Of a stretch of DNA of 64,000 nt, positions 36,957-46,665 are shown in pieces. Each line of letters starts with the position of its first letter. Position 1 is the stretch's first letter. A program made the position numbers and the translations under genes. The stretch comes from Mycobacterium scrofulaceum (GTDB lineage Bacteria; Actinomycetota; Actinomycetes; Mycobacteriales; Mycobacteriaceae): the NCBI RefSeq assembly GCF_001667885.1, contig NZ_LZJW01000030.1:1-64000 (forward strand). Reading direction: 5' to 3'. The notes beneath the pieces are model-generated. The model was not told the origin of the DNA. It searched no databases and was given only the letters and a program-made list of their open reading frames with translations.

Positions 36957-38624
36957 ATGAGCGATTCTTCGGCCGCGGGGTTCGGTGCCGACGCCATCAT
37001 CGTCGGCGCGGGGCTGGCAGGCTTGGTGGCCGCCTGCGAATTGGTGGACCGGGGCCTGCGGGTGTTGATCCTCGACCAGGAGAGCAGCGCCAACCTGGGT
37101 GGGCAAGCCTTCTGGTCGTTCGGCGGCCTGTTCTTCGTCGACAGCCCCGAGCAGCGCCGTCTGGGGATCCGCGACAGCCACGAGCTTGCGCTTCAAGACT
37201 GGCTCGGAACCGCGGCGTTCGATCGGCCCGAGGACTACTGGCCACGGCAATGGGCGCACGCCTACGTCGATTTCGCCGCGGGGGAGAAACGCCGTTGGCT
37301 GCGTGACCGGGGCCTGAAGATCTTCCCGTTGGTGGGCTGGGCCGAACGTGGCGGCTATGACGCACAGGGACACGGCAATTCGGTCCCGCGCTTCCACATC
37401 ACCTGGGGCACCGGGCCCGCCTTGGTTGAGACCTTCGCCCGTCAGCTGCGGGACCGCTCCACTGTGCGCTTCGCGCACCGCCACCAGGTCGACGAGTTGA
37501 TCGTCGAGGGTGGGGCGGTGACCGGCGTCCGGGGCACCGTCCTCGAGCCTTCGGCCGCACCCAGGGGTGTCGCGTCGTCGCGAACTCCCGTGGGGCAATT
37601 CGAATTTCGCGCACCCGCGGTCATCGTGACCAGCGGCGGCATCGGCGGGAACCACGAGCTGGTGCGCAAGAACTGGCCCCAGCGCATGGGCCGCATACCC
37701 GAGCAGCTACTCAGCGGGGTGCCCGCCCACGTTGACGGCAGGATGATCGGAATCTCCCAGCGGGCCGGTGCCCGGGTGATCAATCCGGACCGGATGTGGC
37801 ACTACACCGAGGGCATCACCAACTACGACCCGATCTGGCCGATGCACGGCATCCGCATCATCCCCGGACCGTCGTCGCTGTGGCTGGACGCGACCGGCAA
37901 GCGGTTGCCGGTACCGCTCTACCCCGGCTTCGACACCCTGGGCACGTTGGAATACATCACCAGATCCGGGTATGACTACACGTGGTTCGTGTTGAACGCC
38001 AAGATCATTGAGAAGGAATTCGCGCTCTCCGGGCAGGAGCAGAATCCCGACCTGACCGGGCAGAGCCTGCGAGAGCTGCTGCGTAACCGGGCGCGCTCCG
38101 GACCACCCGGGCCGGTGCAGGCATTCGTCGACCGCGGAGTGGACTTCGTAACTGCAAACTCGTTGCGCGAGTTGGTGACCGCGATGAACAAGCTGCCCAA
38201 CGTGGCGCCGCTGGACTATGCCACCGTGGAGGCCGAGGTGACCGCCCGCGACCGCGAGGTGGCCAACAAGTTCAGCAAGGACGGACAAATCACCGCCATC
38301 CGCGCCGCGCGCGGCTACCTCGGCGACCGGCTGGGCCGGGTGGTGGCACCGCACCGGCTGACCGACCCCAAGGCGGGGCCGATGATCGCGGTCAAGTTGC
38401 ACATCCTGACCCGCAAAACGTTGGGCGGCATAGAGACCGACCTGGCGGGCCGCGTGCTGAAGGCCGACGGAACGCCGCTGACAGGGCTGTACGCCGCGGG
38501 TGAGGTGGCCGGGTTCGGCGGCGGCGGCGTGCACGGCTACCGCGCCCTGGAGGGCACCTTCCTGGGGGGCTGCATATTCTCCGGGCGATCCGCCGGCCGC
38601 GGTGTCGGCGACGATATCGCCTAG
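36957..38624 (+). CDS. FAD-dependent dehydrogenase (KstD/fumarate-reductase-like, Rv0785-like)
   Basis: This 555-residue flavoprotein has the N-terminal dinucleotide motif DAIIVGAGLAGLVAACELVD and a C-terminal FAD segment LYAAGEVAGFGGGGVHGYRA followed by LEGTFLGGCIFSGRSAG. Family members include fumarate reductases and 3-ketosteroid delta1-dehydrogenases, but the annotation FAD-binding dehydrogenase is safest. It corresponds to Rv0785. TACCCT 8 bases before the ATG may be a leaderless -10 box. No signal peptide. Confidence 0.92.
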   Translation: MSDSSAAGFGADAIIVGAGLAGLVAACELVDRGLRVLILDQESSANLGGQAFWSFGGLFFVDSPEQRRLGIRDSHELALQDWLGTAAFDRPEDYWPRQWAHAYVDFAAGEKRRWLRDRGLKIFPLVGWAERGGYDAQGHGNSVPRFHITWGTGPALVETFARQLRDRSTVRFAHRHQVDELIVEGGAVTGVRGTVLEPSAAPRGVASSRTPVGQFEFRAPAVIVTSGGIGGNHELVRKNWPQRMGRIPEQLLSGVPAHVDGRMIGISQRAGARVINPDRMWHYTEGITNYDPIWPMHGIRIIPGPSSLWLDATGKRLPVPLYPGFDTLGTLEYITRSGYDYTWFVLNAKIIEKEFALSGQEQNPDLTGQSLRELLRNRARSGPPGPVQAFVDRGVDFVTANSLRELVTAMNKLPNVAPLDYATVEAEVTARDREVANKFSKDGQITAIRAARGYLGDRLGRVVAPHRLTDPKAGPMIAVKLHILTRKTLGGIETDLAGRVLKADGTPLTGLYAAGEVAGFGGGGVHGYRALEGTFLGGCIFSGRSAGRGVGDDIA

Positions 38625-38629
38625 CGCGC

Positions 38630-38670
38630 CCGAGCGGCGGCGCCGAACGTCACGCGGGCATGACGCTCGG
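38630..38670. terminator. Possible bidirectional terminator hairpin
   Basis: CCGAGCG (38630-38636) and CGCTCGG (38664-38670) are perfect 7-bp arms around a 27-base loop in the 51-bp gap between the convergent flavin dehydrogenase and metallo-hydrolase genes. There is no T run, and the large loop makes this weak. Confidence 0.3.
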
Positions 38671-38675
38671 CCGAG

Positions 38676-39314
38676 TCAGAAGTTGACCGCGTCTTCTTCG
38701 GGAAGCACTTGGAAGTCGGTGGTGGTCATCTCGGTGAGTCGGCCGTAGTAGATGCCCCGCGCGTCGGGGGCGATGATGCCCTGGTGGATGGGCACGGCGC
38801 GCGCGGGGGCGACCGCGCGCAGGTAGTCGACGGCCTCGGAGATCTTCATCCACGGGGCGGCCGCCGGCGTAGCCAACACGTCCACCGGCTCGTCGGGCAC
38901 GAACAACGCATCACCGGGATGCATCAGCCTGGCCCGATGGTCACCGTCGCCCACCAAAAACGAAATGTTCTCTATCACAGGGATTTCCGGGTGGATGACG
39001 GCGTGTTTGCCGCCCACGGCGCGCACCGTCAGTTCACCGATGCGCAGTTCGTCACCGACGTGCACCGCCTGGCACGGCGCCCCGAGCTGGGCGGTGGTTT
39101 GCGGGTCGGCGTACAGCGCCGCCCCCGGGTTGCCATCGAGCAGCGCCGGGAGGCGAGCCCCGTCCACGTGGTCGGGGTGTTGATGGGTGATCAGGATGGC
39201 CGATAACCCCGTTATGCCCTCAAAACCGTGCGCGAACGTTCCGGGATCGAAGAGCACGCGGGTGTGGTCGAATTCTGCAAGTAGACAGGAGTGGCCGAAA
39301 TGCGTCAGTTGCAT
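38676..39314 (-). CDS. Metallo-beta-lactamase-fold hydrolase (Rv0786c-like)
   Basis: This 212-residue metal-dependent hydrolase has the MBL signature THQHPDHVD with H44, H46, D48 and H49, the early LTHFGHSCLLAEFDHTRVLF strand pair, and later histidines in LMHPGDALF and VPIHQGII. It resembles UlaG-like MBL proteins. It corresponds to Rv0786c. The substrate is unknown. It is divergent from the small secreted-protein gene. Confidence 0.9.
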   Translation of the reverse strand: MQLTHFGHSCLLAEFDHTRVLFDPGTFAHGFEGITGLSAILITHQHPDHVDGARLPALLDGNPGAALYADPQTTAQLGAPCQAVHVGDELRIGELTVRAVGGKHAVIHPEIPVIENISFLVGDGDHRARLMHPGDALFVPDEPVDVLATPAAAPWMKISEAVDYLRAVAPARAVPIHQGIIAPDARGIYYGRLTEMTTTDFQVLPEEDAVNF

Positions 39315-39349
39315 GTTTACGATTGTGCCCTGACGGGAGAGTGATGCCG

Positions 39350-40027
39350 ATGCGGGTGATCCTGGCGACCATGGTTGTGGTCGGCGGCCTCGCGGTGGCG
39401 TTCATCGTCGCGGTGCCCGCACATGCCGAGCCGCAGGCTTGCCCGCCCGTATGCGACCAGATTCCGGATTCCGCCTGGATGCAGCGACGAGCCGTGCCAC
39501 TGGACCCCGTTTACGGCTGGCCGGCGCTGGCGGGGCTGGCGGCGCAGGTGACCGGCGCGGCGCCCGGGCCCCGATTCCGCTTCGAGGAGCTGTGCGCCAC
39601 AGCCCCGGTGCCGCACGACCCCCGCGACTCGGCGGTCGCGGCGCGCGCGACCGTCACCCATCCCGACGGGCAGTGGCAGTTGCAGGCGCAGATCCTGCAC
39701 TGGCGCGGCGATACCGCCAACGGCGGCGCGATCGCGTCTTCGGCGTTCAGCACTGCCGTTGCCGCGCTGCGCTCCTGCCAGCAGCGGGCACCGCTGCAAT
39801 CCCCGTCGATCACCACCGACGAATCGAATCGGATGGCCGCGGTGATCAGCGGCCCCGTCATCATGCATACGTACCTGGTCGCCCACCCGTCGAGCAGCAC
39901 GATCACCGAGCTCACACTCTGGTCGTCGGCGCCGCCGCAGGTCGCTTGGCCTGCCATGGCCGACGACCCGGTGCTGAACGCGATGACTGCGCCCCTGTGT
40001 GATGCCTACATTGCCTCGTGCCCGTAG
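39350..40027 (+). CDS. Secreted protein of unknown function (Rv0787-like)
   Basis: This protein of about 225 residues starts with a clear Sec signal peptide (MRVILATMVVVGGLAVAFIV) and a likely cleavage after AHA before EPQAC. The mature part has five or more cysteines (CPPVC near its start, SCQQ in the middle, CDAYIASC at the end), so disulfides are likely. GGGAGA precedes either of two ATGs, 39344 or 39350; spacing favours 39350. It corresponds by order to Rv0787. No enzyme motif is visible. It precedes purS by 61 bp but has no evident link to purine synthesis. Confidence 0.82.
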   Translation: MRVILATMVVVGGLAVAFIVAVPAHAEPQACPPVCDQIPDSAWMQRRAVPLDPVYGWPALAGLAAQVTGAAPGPRFRFEELCATAPVPHDPRDSAVAARATVTHPDGQWQLQAQILHWRGDTANGGAIASSAFSTAVAALRSCQQRAPLQSPSITTDESNRMAAVISGPVIMHTYLVAHPSSSTITELTLWSSAPPQVAWPAMADDPVLNAMTAPLCDAYIASCP

Positions 40028-40088
40028 CGGCCCAGCTGCGCTTTCGCCGGTAGAGTTGGCGCGGAGACAAATCTGAGGAGGAGCGCCG

Positions 40089-40328
40089 GTGGGCCGGGTA
40101 GTCGTTCATGTGATGCCCAAAGCGGAGATTCTCGACCCGCAGGGTCAGGCTATTGTCGGCGCGCTGGGCCGGCTGGGTCATCCGGGGATCTCAGAAGTCA
40201 GACAGGGCAAAAGGTTCGAACTCGAAGTGGACGAAACCGTCGACGACTCCGTGCTCGCCGACATAGCGGAGACCCTTTTGGCGAACACCGTGATCGAGGA
40301 CTGGACGATCAGCCGGGAGACTCAGTGA
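40089..40328 (+). CDS. purS: FGAM synthase subunit PurS
   Basis: This 79-residue small subunit bridges PurL and PurQ in the three-part formylglycinamidine ribonucleotide synthase. [20 protein letters not shown] and the C-terminal [16 protein letters not shown] are typical PurS features. GAGGAGGAG is a strong ribosome site for the GTG start, and TAGAGT at 40051-40056 is a likely -10 box, so unlike purC this operon has a leader. The stop overlaps the purQ GTG. Confidence 0.96.
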   Translation: MGRVVVHVMPKAEILDPQGQAIVGALGRLGHPGISEVRQGKRFELEVDETVDDSVLADIAETLLANTVIEDWTISRETQ

Positions 40329-40999
40329 ACGCGCGGATCGGCATCATCACGTTCCCCGGAACCCTGGACGACGTCGACGCCGCCCGCGCGGTGCGGCGTG
40401 TCGGTGCCGAGGCCGTCAGCCTGTGGCACGCCGACGCCGACCTCAAGGGTGTCGACGCGGTGGTGGTGCCCGGCGGTTTCTCCTACGGCGACTACCTGCG
40501 CGCGGGCGCGATCGCCAGGTTCGCCCCCGTGATGGGCGAAGTGGTGGCCGCCGCGAACCGCGGCATGCCAGTATTGGGCATCTGCAACGGGTTTCAGGTC
40601 CTCTGCGAGGCGGGGCTGTTGCCGGGGGCACTGACCCGTAACGTCGGTTTGCACTTCGTCTGCCGCGACGTGTGGTTGCGCGTGGCGTCGACATCGACGG
40701 CCTGGACGTCGCGTTTCGCGCCCGACGCGGACCTGCTGGTGCCGCTGAAGTCCGGCGAAGGCCGCTACGTGGCGCCCGCCGACGTCGTCGAGGAGCTCGA
40801 GGGTGAGGGCCGGGTGGTGTTCCGCTACCACGACAATCCCAACGGCTCACTGCATGACATCGCCGGCGTCAGCTCCGCCAACGGTCGTGTGGTCGGACTG
40901 ATGCCGCATCCCGAGCACGCCATCGAAGCGTTGACCGGCCCGTCCGACGACGGACTGGGCCTGTTCTATTCGGTTTTGGACGCGGCGCTTTCGGTCTAG
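40325..40999 (+). CDS. purQ: FGAM synthase glutaminase subunit PurQ
   Basis: This 224-residue class-I glutamine amidotransferase supplies ammonia to PurL. The nucleophile is C87 in [11 protein letters not shown] and the His/Glu pair is in [11 protein letters not shown] near the C-terminus. [19 protein letters not shown] forms the oxyanion region. The GTG start overlaps the purS stop. Its end overlaps the convergent WS/DGAT gene by 4 bp. The partner purL is about 19 kb away in this window. Confidence 0.97.
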   Translation: MNARIGIITFPGTLDDVDAARAVRRVGAEAVSLWHADADLKGVDAVVVPGGFSYGDYLRAGAIARFAPVMGEVVAAANRGMPVLGICNGFQVLCEAGLLPGALTRNVGLHFVCRDVWLRVASTSTAWTSRFAPDADLLVPLKSGEGRYVAPADVVEELEGEGRVVFRYHDNPNGSLHDIAGVSSANGRVVGLMPHPEHAIEALTGPSDDGLGLFYSVLDAALSV

Positions 41000-42375
41000 G
41001 CGGAAACCCCTGCCGCGGCGCGTAATTCGGCGAACGATGCGCAGATGGCGTCGGTCGCCTCGTGCGGATCTTTGAACGTTCGGTCATCGGTGAGCACGGC
41101 GACGCCCAGCTGGTCGACGTAGCTCCAGACGGTGATGTTGACCGGGGCGCCCGGTGATAGCACCCCGGTGGAGTAGATCTCGCTGACCGTCGCGCCACCG
41201 AAATGGCCGCGCTCGCGCGGACCCATCACGCTCGAGACGGCGACGTTCATCAGCTTGTTGGGGGCGTCGCGCCGACCCAGCCAGCGAAACGCGGCCGGGG
41301 CGACGGCGGTCGGCAGGTAGGCCATCAGCCGGCCGTACAGCTCCGGGCCGAGGATCTCGTGATCTTCCTTGGCGATCCGGGTTGCCAGTGCCACCAGCCG
41401 TGCCCGCTCGACGGGATCGGCGACGTGCACCGGCAGCGAAATCATCAGACCGCTGATCTCGTTGCCGGTAACGCGGTTCGACTTGTCGGTGGCGGTCGGC
41501 ACCGAGGCGATGAGCGGCCGATCGGCCGCGCCGTCGTAGGCCAGCAGCAGCGTGCGCAGTCCGCCGGTCGCTGTGGCCAGTATCAGGTCGTTGATGGTGA
41601 TGCCCAGCGCTTTGGCGGTCACCTTGGCGTCGGGCAGCGGCAGCGTCGCGCTGGCGAACCGCCGCTGGGGCGACACCACGTGATTCAGGAACGTCGGTGG
41701 AGCGTCGAAGGCCTCGGCCAGATCCGGGTGTGCCCCGCGTTCTTTGGACCGGCGGCGCACCCGCGTCAATCCGGTGGCGGCGTCCCTGAGCAGCCCGGGG
41801 AGTTCGGCGATCTGCCGGGCGTGATCGCGAGCGGCGGCGCGCAGCAGGTCGGCGGCCGACGCGGTGACGCCCGCTTCGTCGTTGTCGCGCTCGTCGGTGG
41901 GCCCGTCCTCGAGATCCATGGCGCGTGCCAACAGGTTCACGGATGCCACACCGTCGGCCAATGCGTGATGGACCTTGCCTATCAGCGCGTACCGTCCCCC
42001 GGCCAGGCCCTCGGCGAAGTGAAACTCCCACAGCGGGCGGCTGCGGTCCAGCGGCGTGGACGCGACCTCGCCGATCACTCGGTCGAGCTCTCGCCGCCCG
42101 CCGGGAGCCGGGACCTGTACCCGCCGCAGGTGGTAGTCGAGGTCAACCGCGCAGTCCTCCTGCCACATCGGATGATGCAGCTGCCAGGGAATGTCGACGA
42201 GCTTGTAGCGCAGCGGTTCCAGCAGGTGCAACCGTCGACGCACGTGGCCGCGGAATGCGTCGAAGCCGAACTCGGAGTCAGCGGGGTCGATGACCGCCAC
42301 TTTCAGCGTGTGGGTGTGGAGGTTGGGCGTTTCGCTGTAGAGCAGCATCGCGTCCATGCCGTTCAGCCGTTTCAT
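40996..42375 (-). CDS. Wax ester synthase/diacylglycerol acyltransferase (WS/DGAT)
   Basis: This 459-residue enzyme joins acyl-CoA to an alcohol or diacylglycerol to make storage lipids. The active-site motif HHALADG is present (H136, H137, D141). [20 protein letters not shown] precedes it, and the C-terminal [20 protein letters not shown] and [20 protein letters not shown] are family-typical. Only one membrane-associating region is likely. A lysophospholipid-acyltransferase-like gene lies 72 bp upstream on the same strand, so the two may work together in triacylglycerol formation. Confidence 0.94.
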   Translation of the reverse strand: MKRLNGMDAMLLYSETPNLHTHTLKVAVIDPADSEFGFDAFRGHVRRRLHLLEPLRYKLVDIPWQLHHPMWQEDCAVDLDYHLRRVQVPAPGGRRELDRVIGEVASTPLDRSRPLWEFHFAEGLAGGRYALIGKVHHALADGVASVNLLARAMDLEDGPTDERDNDEAGVTASAADLLRAAARDHARQIAELPGLLRDAATGLTRVRRRSKERGAHPDLAEAFDAPPTFLNHVVSPQRRFASATLPLPDAKVTAKALGITINDLILATATGGLRTLLLAYDGAADRPLIASVPTATDKSNRVTGNEISGLMISLPVHVADPVERARLVALATRIAKEDHEILGPELYGRLMAYLPTAVAPAAFRWLGRRDAPNKLMNVAVSSVMGPRERGHFGGATVSEIYSTGVLSPGAPVNITVWSYVDQLGVAVLTDDRTFKDPHEATDAICASFAELRAAAGVSA

Positions 42376-42447
42376 GCCTCAGCCCGCCACGCGATCACCT
42401 TGCGCTGCAGTGGATTTCGCATGTCGCCGACCCCCGGTTTCGTGGGG

Positions 42448-43263
42448 TCAGCCGAGGATGGGCAGCCGGCGCTGACCGGCCAGCCGTTTGAGGGCCGACT
42501 CCATGACCCCGCGCACGTACGCGTCGACTTCGTCGATGTCGGGATCACCACCGAACTGAGCGGTGACGTCGATCGGTTCGAGTACTTCGGTGACGATCTT
42601 GGCGGGCAGCGGTAGGTTCGGCGGGAATATCACGCTGAGCCCAAAGGGGAACCCGAAGCTCACCGGCAAAATGTCCATGCGCGCCCTGGTCAGCCCCAGC
42701 TTGCGCGCCAGCCAATTTCCGCGGCTCAAGAAGAGCTGTGTCTCCTGGCCCCCGATCGACACGGTGGGCACGATCGGCACCCCGGCCTCGATGGCTGTGC
42801 GCACGTAGCCGGTGCGGCCGTTGAAGTCGATGGTGTTGGCGCTGAAGGTGGGCCGGTAGGAGTCGTAGTCGCCGCCGGGGAAGACCAGCACCACGGCACC
42901 AGAATGCAGCGCTGCTGCGGCGTTTTCACGGCTGGCCTCGATGACCCCGAGTCTGCGGAGCCAGCCGTCCAGCGGGCCCATGAAGATGCCGTAGTGGCCC
43001 AGCGTGTAGACCGGGCGGTCGTAGCCGAACTTGTTGTAGAACGCCGGGGAGAAGATCAACACGTCCGGCGTGAGCATGCCGCCCGAATGGTTGGAGACGA
43101 CCAACGCGCCGCCGGACGGCGGGACGTTATCGATGTTGCGCACCTCGGCGCGATACCACCGCTTGATGAGCGGTCCGAGGGCCTTGCTGACCTGCTCGGT
43201 GAACACGGGGTCCCATTTGGTGGTCTCGTGGTTGTCGGTCACCTCAACGCCGCTGCCCGCCAT
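42448..43263 (-). CDS. PlsC-type acyltransferase (LPLAT family)
   Basis: This 271-residue acyltransferase has motif I NHSGGMLTPD, where His and Asp are more widely spaced than in classical NHx4D, a known variant in mycobacterial LPLAT proteins. Motif III appears as VLVFPGGDYDSYRPTF in place of FPEG, and motif IV as VPIVPTVSIGGQET. It would transfer an acyl group to a lysolipid or polar acceptor. It is upstream of the WS/DGAT gene on the same strand. An inverted repeat lies 91 bp before its start. Confidence 0.9.
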   Translation of the reverse strand: MAGSGVEVTDNHETTKWDPVFTEQVSKALGPLIKRWYRAEVRNIDNVPPSGGALVVSNHSGGMLTPDVLIFSPAFYNKFGYDRPVYTLGHYGIFMGPLDGWLRRLGVIEASRENAAAALHSGAVVLVFPGGDYDSYRPTFSANTIDFNGRTGYVRTAIEAGVPIVPTVSIGGQETQLFLSRGNWLARKLGLTRARMDILPVSFGFPFGLSVIFPPNLPLPAKIVTEVLEPIDVTAQFGGDPDIDEVDAYVRGVMESALKRLAGQRRLPILG

Positions 43264-43353
43264 GGCTCCCCGCCGTTCGTCTCAATCCGTTTTGCTATTG
43301 ATTGCCGGTGTGACCCAGATCTCAAACCCCCGTACCTGCACGACATAGGCTAC

Positions 43354-43368
43354 TCTCCAAATAGGAGA
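43354..43368. repeat. Short inverted repeat upstream of the acyltransferase
   Basis: TCTCC-AAATA-GGAGA has perfect 5-bp arms in an AT-rich patch of an otherwise GC-rich 251-bp gap between the acyltransferase and YbjN-like genes. It may be an operator, but the arms are short. Confidence 0.3.
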
Positions 43369-43514
43369 ATGTCATATCCGTTTGCTGGACGGTTTTCGCG
43401 CCGGGCGGCACGCCTCAAACGGCGGTTGGCACTCCGGATTTCGGTTTTGTCGGCTCATCGGCGCGGAACGGAGACGTCGCTAGCGTTCGGCGGGGGTCCG
43501 CCCCATCGCATGCG

Positions 43515-43979
43515 TCAGCCCGCGTCGCGCAGCAACGGGTGTGCCGTCGGCAGCACGACGGCCGGGCTCAATTCGTCGAACAGGTCGGTCGCGTCCGCGA
43601 TGGTGCGGTCGACGAAGGCGGCGAAATCATCGAACGAGACGTTCCGTCGGATCCAGTGCGACCTGCGCGCCACCACGCCGATCCGCTGCGGATCGGATGA
43701 GCCGTGCACGATCGCCGTCACTTCGCGATCCTGGCGGTTCCACGTGTCCGAGAAGTGCACCAGCCAGGGCCGCTCGGTGGCGGGGAAGAAGCAGCCGGGA
43801 GTCACCCGGATGATCAGCACATCGCCGTGCGCGGGCGAGATCTCGAGATGGACGTGCAGGCGCCGGTGGGCGCCGATCACGAAGAAGTATTCGCCATCGT
43901 GGTGGCCGCGGAAATAGCGCCGCCCTCGCGCGCGCAGGTACCGTTCGACCAGGTTCGCGCACATGGGCTCGTTCGTCAT
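43515..43979 (-). CDS. YbjN-domain protein
   Basis: This 154-residue protein resembles actinobacterial YbjN (type III chaperone-like fold) proteins. HVHLEISPAHGDVLIIRVTP, the FPATERPWLVHFSDTWN segment and the VSFDDFAAFVDRTIADATDL helix fit the family order. Such proteins are thought to assist regulation or protein interactions, with no enzyme activity shown. It lies apart from neighbours, with gaps of 251 and 350 bp on either side. Confidence 0.75.
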   Translation of the reverse strand: MTNEPMCANLVERYLRARGRRYFRGHHDGEYFFVIGAHRRLHVHLEISPAHGDVLIIRVTPGCFFPATERPWLVHFSDTWNRQDREVTAIVHGSSDPQRIGVVARRSHWIRRNVSFDDFAAFVDRTIADATDLFDELSPAVVLPTAHPLLRDAG

Positions 43980-44329
43980 GGAAATATGCTGCGGCCAGTG
44001 GCTTTGCGGATGCTGGGAGGCAAGCCATGAGTCACCGAAGAATCTGTTGAGAATTGGCTGAGCGGTCGGGGCGACTTGCGTCGGCCGCCGAGGTCAGTCA
44101 GTGCGGCGCCGCTCGACGATCCCGGCGCCGGGACCCGGCATGGTCGTTGAGGAGACGGTCACCCGGCTCAAACCGGAGCGATCGATCAGCCCGCTCACTG
44201 GGCAGCCGCCCGCCGCGCGGCACGCGCTAATGCGTGACGGTGGCCGCGGTTGCCGTCGTCGAACGCGTTGCACCAAGTCGGATTAGTCTGATGCCGAATG
44301 GTTTTCGCCCAGCCGTAGGGAGGCCGAAC
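43980..44329. other. 350-bp gap without a supported gene
   Basis: Short open frames occur on both strands but none has a good start site or recognisable product. A seven-codon frame at 44027 (MSHRRIC, stop) resembles leader peptides but is 280 bp from the next start. The right end carries the ribosome site of the VOC gene. Confidence 0.5.
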
Positions 44330-44728
44330 GTGGGGCTCAATGTGGAACGGATTGACCATGTGGTGCTGAACTGCCGAGACGTCGAGGCCACCGCGGCGTG
44401 GTACGAGCGGGTTCTTGGGATGCGGCGGGAAACGTTCGGGTCGTCCAACCGAGTCGCCCTGCGGTTCGGGGAGCAGAAACTGAACCTGCGGCCCGTCGGG
44501 GCGCTGCGCGACGATCCCGAATGGGTCACCGGGTCGGTCGAAGCGGCCGGGTCCGAGGACTTGTGCTTCATCACTCGGTGCAGCCCGGACGAGGTGCGTG
44601 CCCACCTCGTGCGCTCCGGAGCGGAGATCGTTGCGGGGCCCGTCGCCAGGACAGGGGCTCTGGGTCCGATGACCTCGCACTACTGCCGCGACGTCGACGG
44701 GAATCTCGTCGAAATCGCCGTTTACTGA
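44330..44728 (+). CDS. VOC-family (glyoxalase-like) protein
   Basis: This 132-residue protein has two beta-alpha-beta-beta-beta modules of the vicinal-oxygen-chelate fold. IDHVVLNCRDVEATAAWYER opens it, and TSHYCRDVDGNLVEIAVY closes it with the usual metal-ligand Glu. The GTG at 44330 follows GGGAGG with 6-bp spacing and is preferred over in-frame ATGs upstream. VOC proteins include glyoxalases, dioxygenases and resistance proteins, and the substrate is not evident. Its end overlaps the convergent cupin gene by 7 bp. Confidence 0.87.
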   Translation: MGLNVERIDHVVLNCRDVEATAAWYERVLGMRRETFGSSNRVALRFGEQKLNLRPVGALRDDPEWVTGSVEAAGSEDLCFITRCSPDEVRAHLVRSGAEIVAGPVARTGALGPMTSHYCRDVDGNLVEIAVY

Positions 44729-45180
44729 AGCGGATACAACGCCGGCAAGTTCACCACGACCGCCTCTTGGGTGCTGCGCGCGATGACGACTTCCGCCGGT
44801 GTGTTCGGATCGGGGTTTTCCTCCCGGTGCGGCAGATACGGGGGGATGAACACGTAGTCACCGGGTGAAGTCGAGATGCGCACCTCTTGGTCTCCGTCGT
44901 GGAAGACGAATTCCGGGTGGCCGCTGCGCACGTAGATAGCGGTTTCGGAGTCGCCGTGGTGGTGGTTGGACGAGACGGTCGAGGGCGACGCGTGTGTCTC
45001 TCCCATCCACAACTTCTCGGCACCGACCGACGTTCCGCTGAGCGCGGCGAACCGGCGGAGTCCCTCGGATTGCGCGGTGTCGGAACTGATGTCCCCCGCC
45101 TTGACGAGGTGCACCCGATTGGGGGTGGACTGCGTCGTTGTCTCGTCGAAATCGGGGTGGAATCCGTCCGCGGTGGCCAT
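44722..45180 (-). CDS. Cupin-domain protein
   Basis: This 152-residue single-domain cupin has motif 1 in SNHHHGDSETAIYVRSGHPEF with three consecutive His and a Glu, and motif 2 in SPGDYVFIPPYLPHREENPD with a His. These residues can bind a metal. The FAD/NAD oxidoreductase gene ends 4 bp upstream, so the two are probably one operon. Small cupins of this kind often act as quercetinase-like or sugar-binding proteins; the activity is unknown. Confidence 0.88.
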   Translation of the reverse strand: MATADGFHPDFDETTTQSTPNRVHLVKAGDISSDTAQSEGLRRFAALSGTSVGAEKLWMGETHASPSTVSSNHHHGDSETAIYVRSGHPEFVFHDGDQEVRISTSPGDYVFIPPYLPHREENPDPNTPAEVVIARSTQEAVVVNLPALYPLQ

Positions 45181-45183
45181 GCC

Positions 45184-46638
45184 TCAATTATGGTCCGACG
45201 CATCCCGATACGCCTCGAGGAGCCGCAGCCACAGCTCGCTGACCGTGGGGAAGCAGGGCACGGCGTGCCACAACCGGTCGATGGGCACCTCGCCCGCAAC
45301 GGCGATGGTGGCGGAATGGAGCATTTCGGTGACCCCCGGCCCGACCAATGTGACCCCTAGCAAGCGCCCGCGGTCGAGATCCACCACCATCCTTGCCCGT
45401 CCGGAGTACCCGTCCGCATAAAGCTTGGCCCCCATCACGACGTCGCCAATCTGCACATCGACGGTTTGCACCCGGTGCCCGGCCCGTTCGGCTTGCCGGG
45501 CCGTCAGCCCGACCGCGGCTGCTTCGGGGATGGTGAAGAAGGCCTGCGGCACCGCGTGATGGTCGGCGGTAGTTGCGTGCCTACCCCACGGCGCGGTGTC
45601 CACCGGGGCGCCCGCGGCCCGCGCTCCGATGGCCGCTCCAGCGATGCGGCCCTGATATTTCCCTTGATGGGTCAGCAGGGCCCGGTGATTGACGTCACCC
45701 GCGGCGTACAGCCAGCCGTCTTCTATCGCTCGCACTTGGCAGGTGTCGTCGACCTCGAGCCAGTCGCCGGGTGCCAGCCCGACGGTGTGCAGACCGATGT
45801 CGTCGGTGAGCGGTGCCCGGCCCGTCGCGAAAAGCACTTGGCTGACTTCTAATTCGGAGCCATCGTCCAATTCGAGGGTCACCGCCCCGCCGTCGGGCCG
45901 GCGCAGCGCGCGGACCGATACGCCGACGCGCACATCCACGCCAGCATCGGCGAGGCCGCGGCCGATGAGTTCACCCACGAAGGGCTCCATCCGGGGGAGT
46001 AGGCCCTGCCCCCGCGCGAGGAGGGTCACCTGAGATCCCAATCCCCGCCACGCGGTAGCCATTTCGACGCCCACGCCACCGCCGCCTACGACAGCGAGCC
46101 GCTCGGGAACGGAGCCGCTGTCGGTGGCTTGGCGGTTGGTCCACGGCCTGGCTTCATCGATGCCGGGCACGTCGGGTAGGGAAGACTTGCTTCCAGTGCA
46201 GATCACGACCGCGTGCCGCGCGGTCAGCACGGACGTGGCTCCGTCGGGCGCGGTGACCGCGACTCGTCGGGGGCCATCCAACCGGCCATGGCCGCGTACC
46301 AGGGTGGCCCCGATTCCGCCGACCCAGTCGGCCTGGCCGGTGTCGTCCCAGTTGCTGACGTAGCGGTTTCGGCGGCCGAAGACCCCCGCAACGCTGATGC
46401 GCCCGCGGACCGCCTCACGGGCGCCGTCGACGTGGCGGGCTTCCGATACGGCAATCACCGGACGCAGCATTGCTTCGCTGGGAACGCAGGCCCAATAGGA
46501 ACACTCACCGCCGACGAGTTCGCGCTCGACCAGCGCGACGCTCAGGCCCGCCGCCCGGGCGCTCTCCGCGGCGTTCTGCCCGACGGGTCCGGCGCCAAGC
46601 ACGATGACGTCGTAGCCGGCTTCCTCGTGTGCTGCCAT
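45184..46638 (-). CDS. Pyridine nucleotide-disulfide oxidoreductase (Rv0794c-like)
   Basis: This 484-residue flavoprotein resembles dihydrolipoamide dehydrogenase and mercuric reductase. The FAD motif is [20 protein letters not shown], the redox disulfide is C46-x4-C51 ([12 protein letters not shown]), the NAD motif is [19 protein letters not shown] and [20 protein letters not shown] is the second FAD motif. The C-terminal His-Glu dyad motif (normally HPTxSE) reads [11 protein letters not shown], so Phe463 replaces the catalytic His while E468 is kept. Either the substrate differs or the disulfide is not used in the usual way. It lies 4 bp upstream of a cupin gene and corresponds to Rv0794c. 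Confidence 0.92.
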   Translation of the reverse strand: MAAHEEAGYDVIVLGAGPVGQNAAESARAAGLSVALVERELVGGECSYWACVPSEAMLRPVIAVSEARHVDGAREAVRGRISVAGVFGRRNRYVSNWDDTGQADWVGGIGATLVRGHGRLDGPRRVAVTAPDGATSVLTARHAVVICTGSKSSLPDVPGIDEARPWTNRQATDSGSVPERLAVVGGGGVGVEMATAWRGLGSQVTLLARGQGLLPRMEPFVGELIGRGLADAGVDVRVGVSVRALRRPDGGAVTLELDDGSELEVSQVLFATGRAPLTDDIGLHTVGLAPGDWLEVDDTCQVRAIEDGWLYAAGDVNHRALLTHQGKYQGRIAGAAIGARAAGAPVDTAPWGRHATTADHHAVPQAFFTIPEAAAVGLTARQAERAGHRVQTVDVQIGDVVMGAKLYADGYSGRARMVVDLDRGRLLGVTLVGPGVTEMLHSATIAVAGEVPIDRLWHAVPCFPTVSELWLRLLEAYRDASDHN

Positions 46639-46665
46639 GGTCCGTGGTCCTCCCCCGGGTTGTCC

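Noticed and set aside
44027..44050. Seven-codon frame MSHRRIC resembling a Cys-responsive leader peptide
   Set aside because: It is 280 bp from the next gene, has a single Cys codon and no attenuator hairpin that I can see, so chance is more likely.
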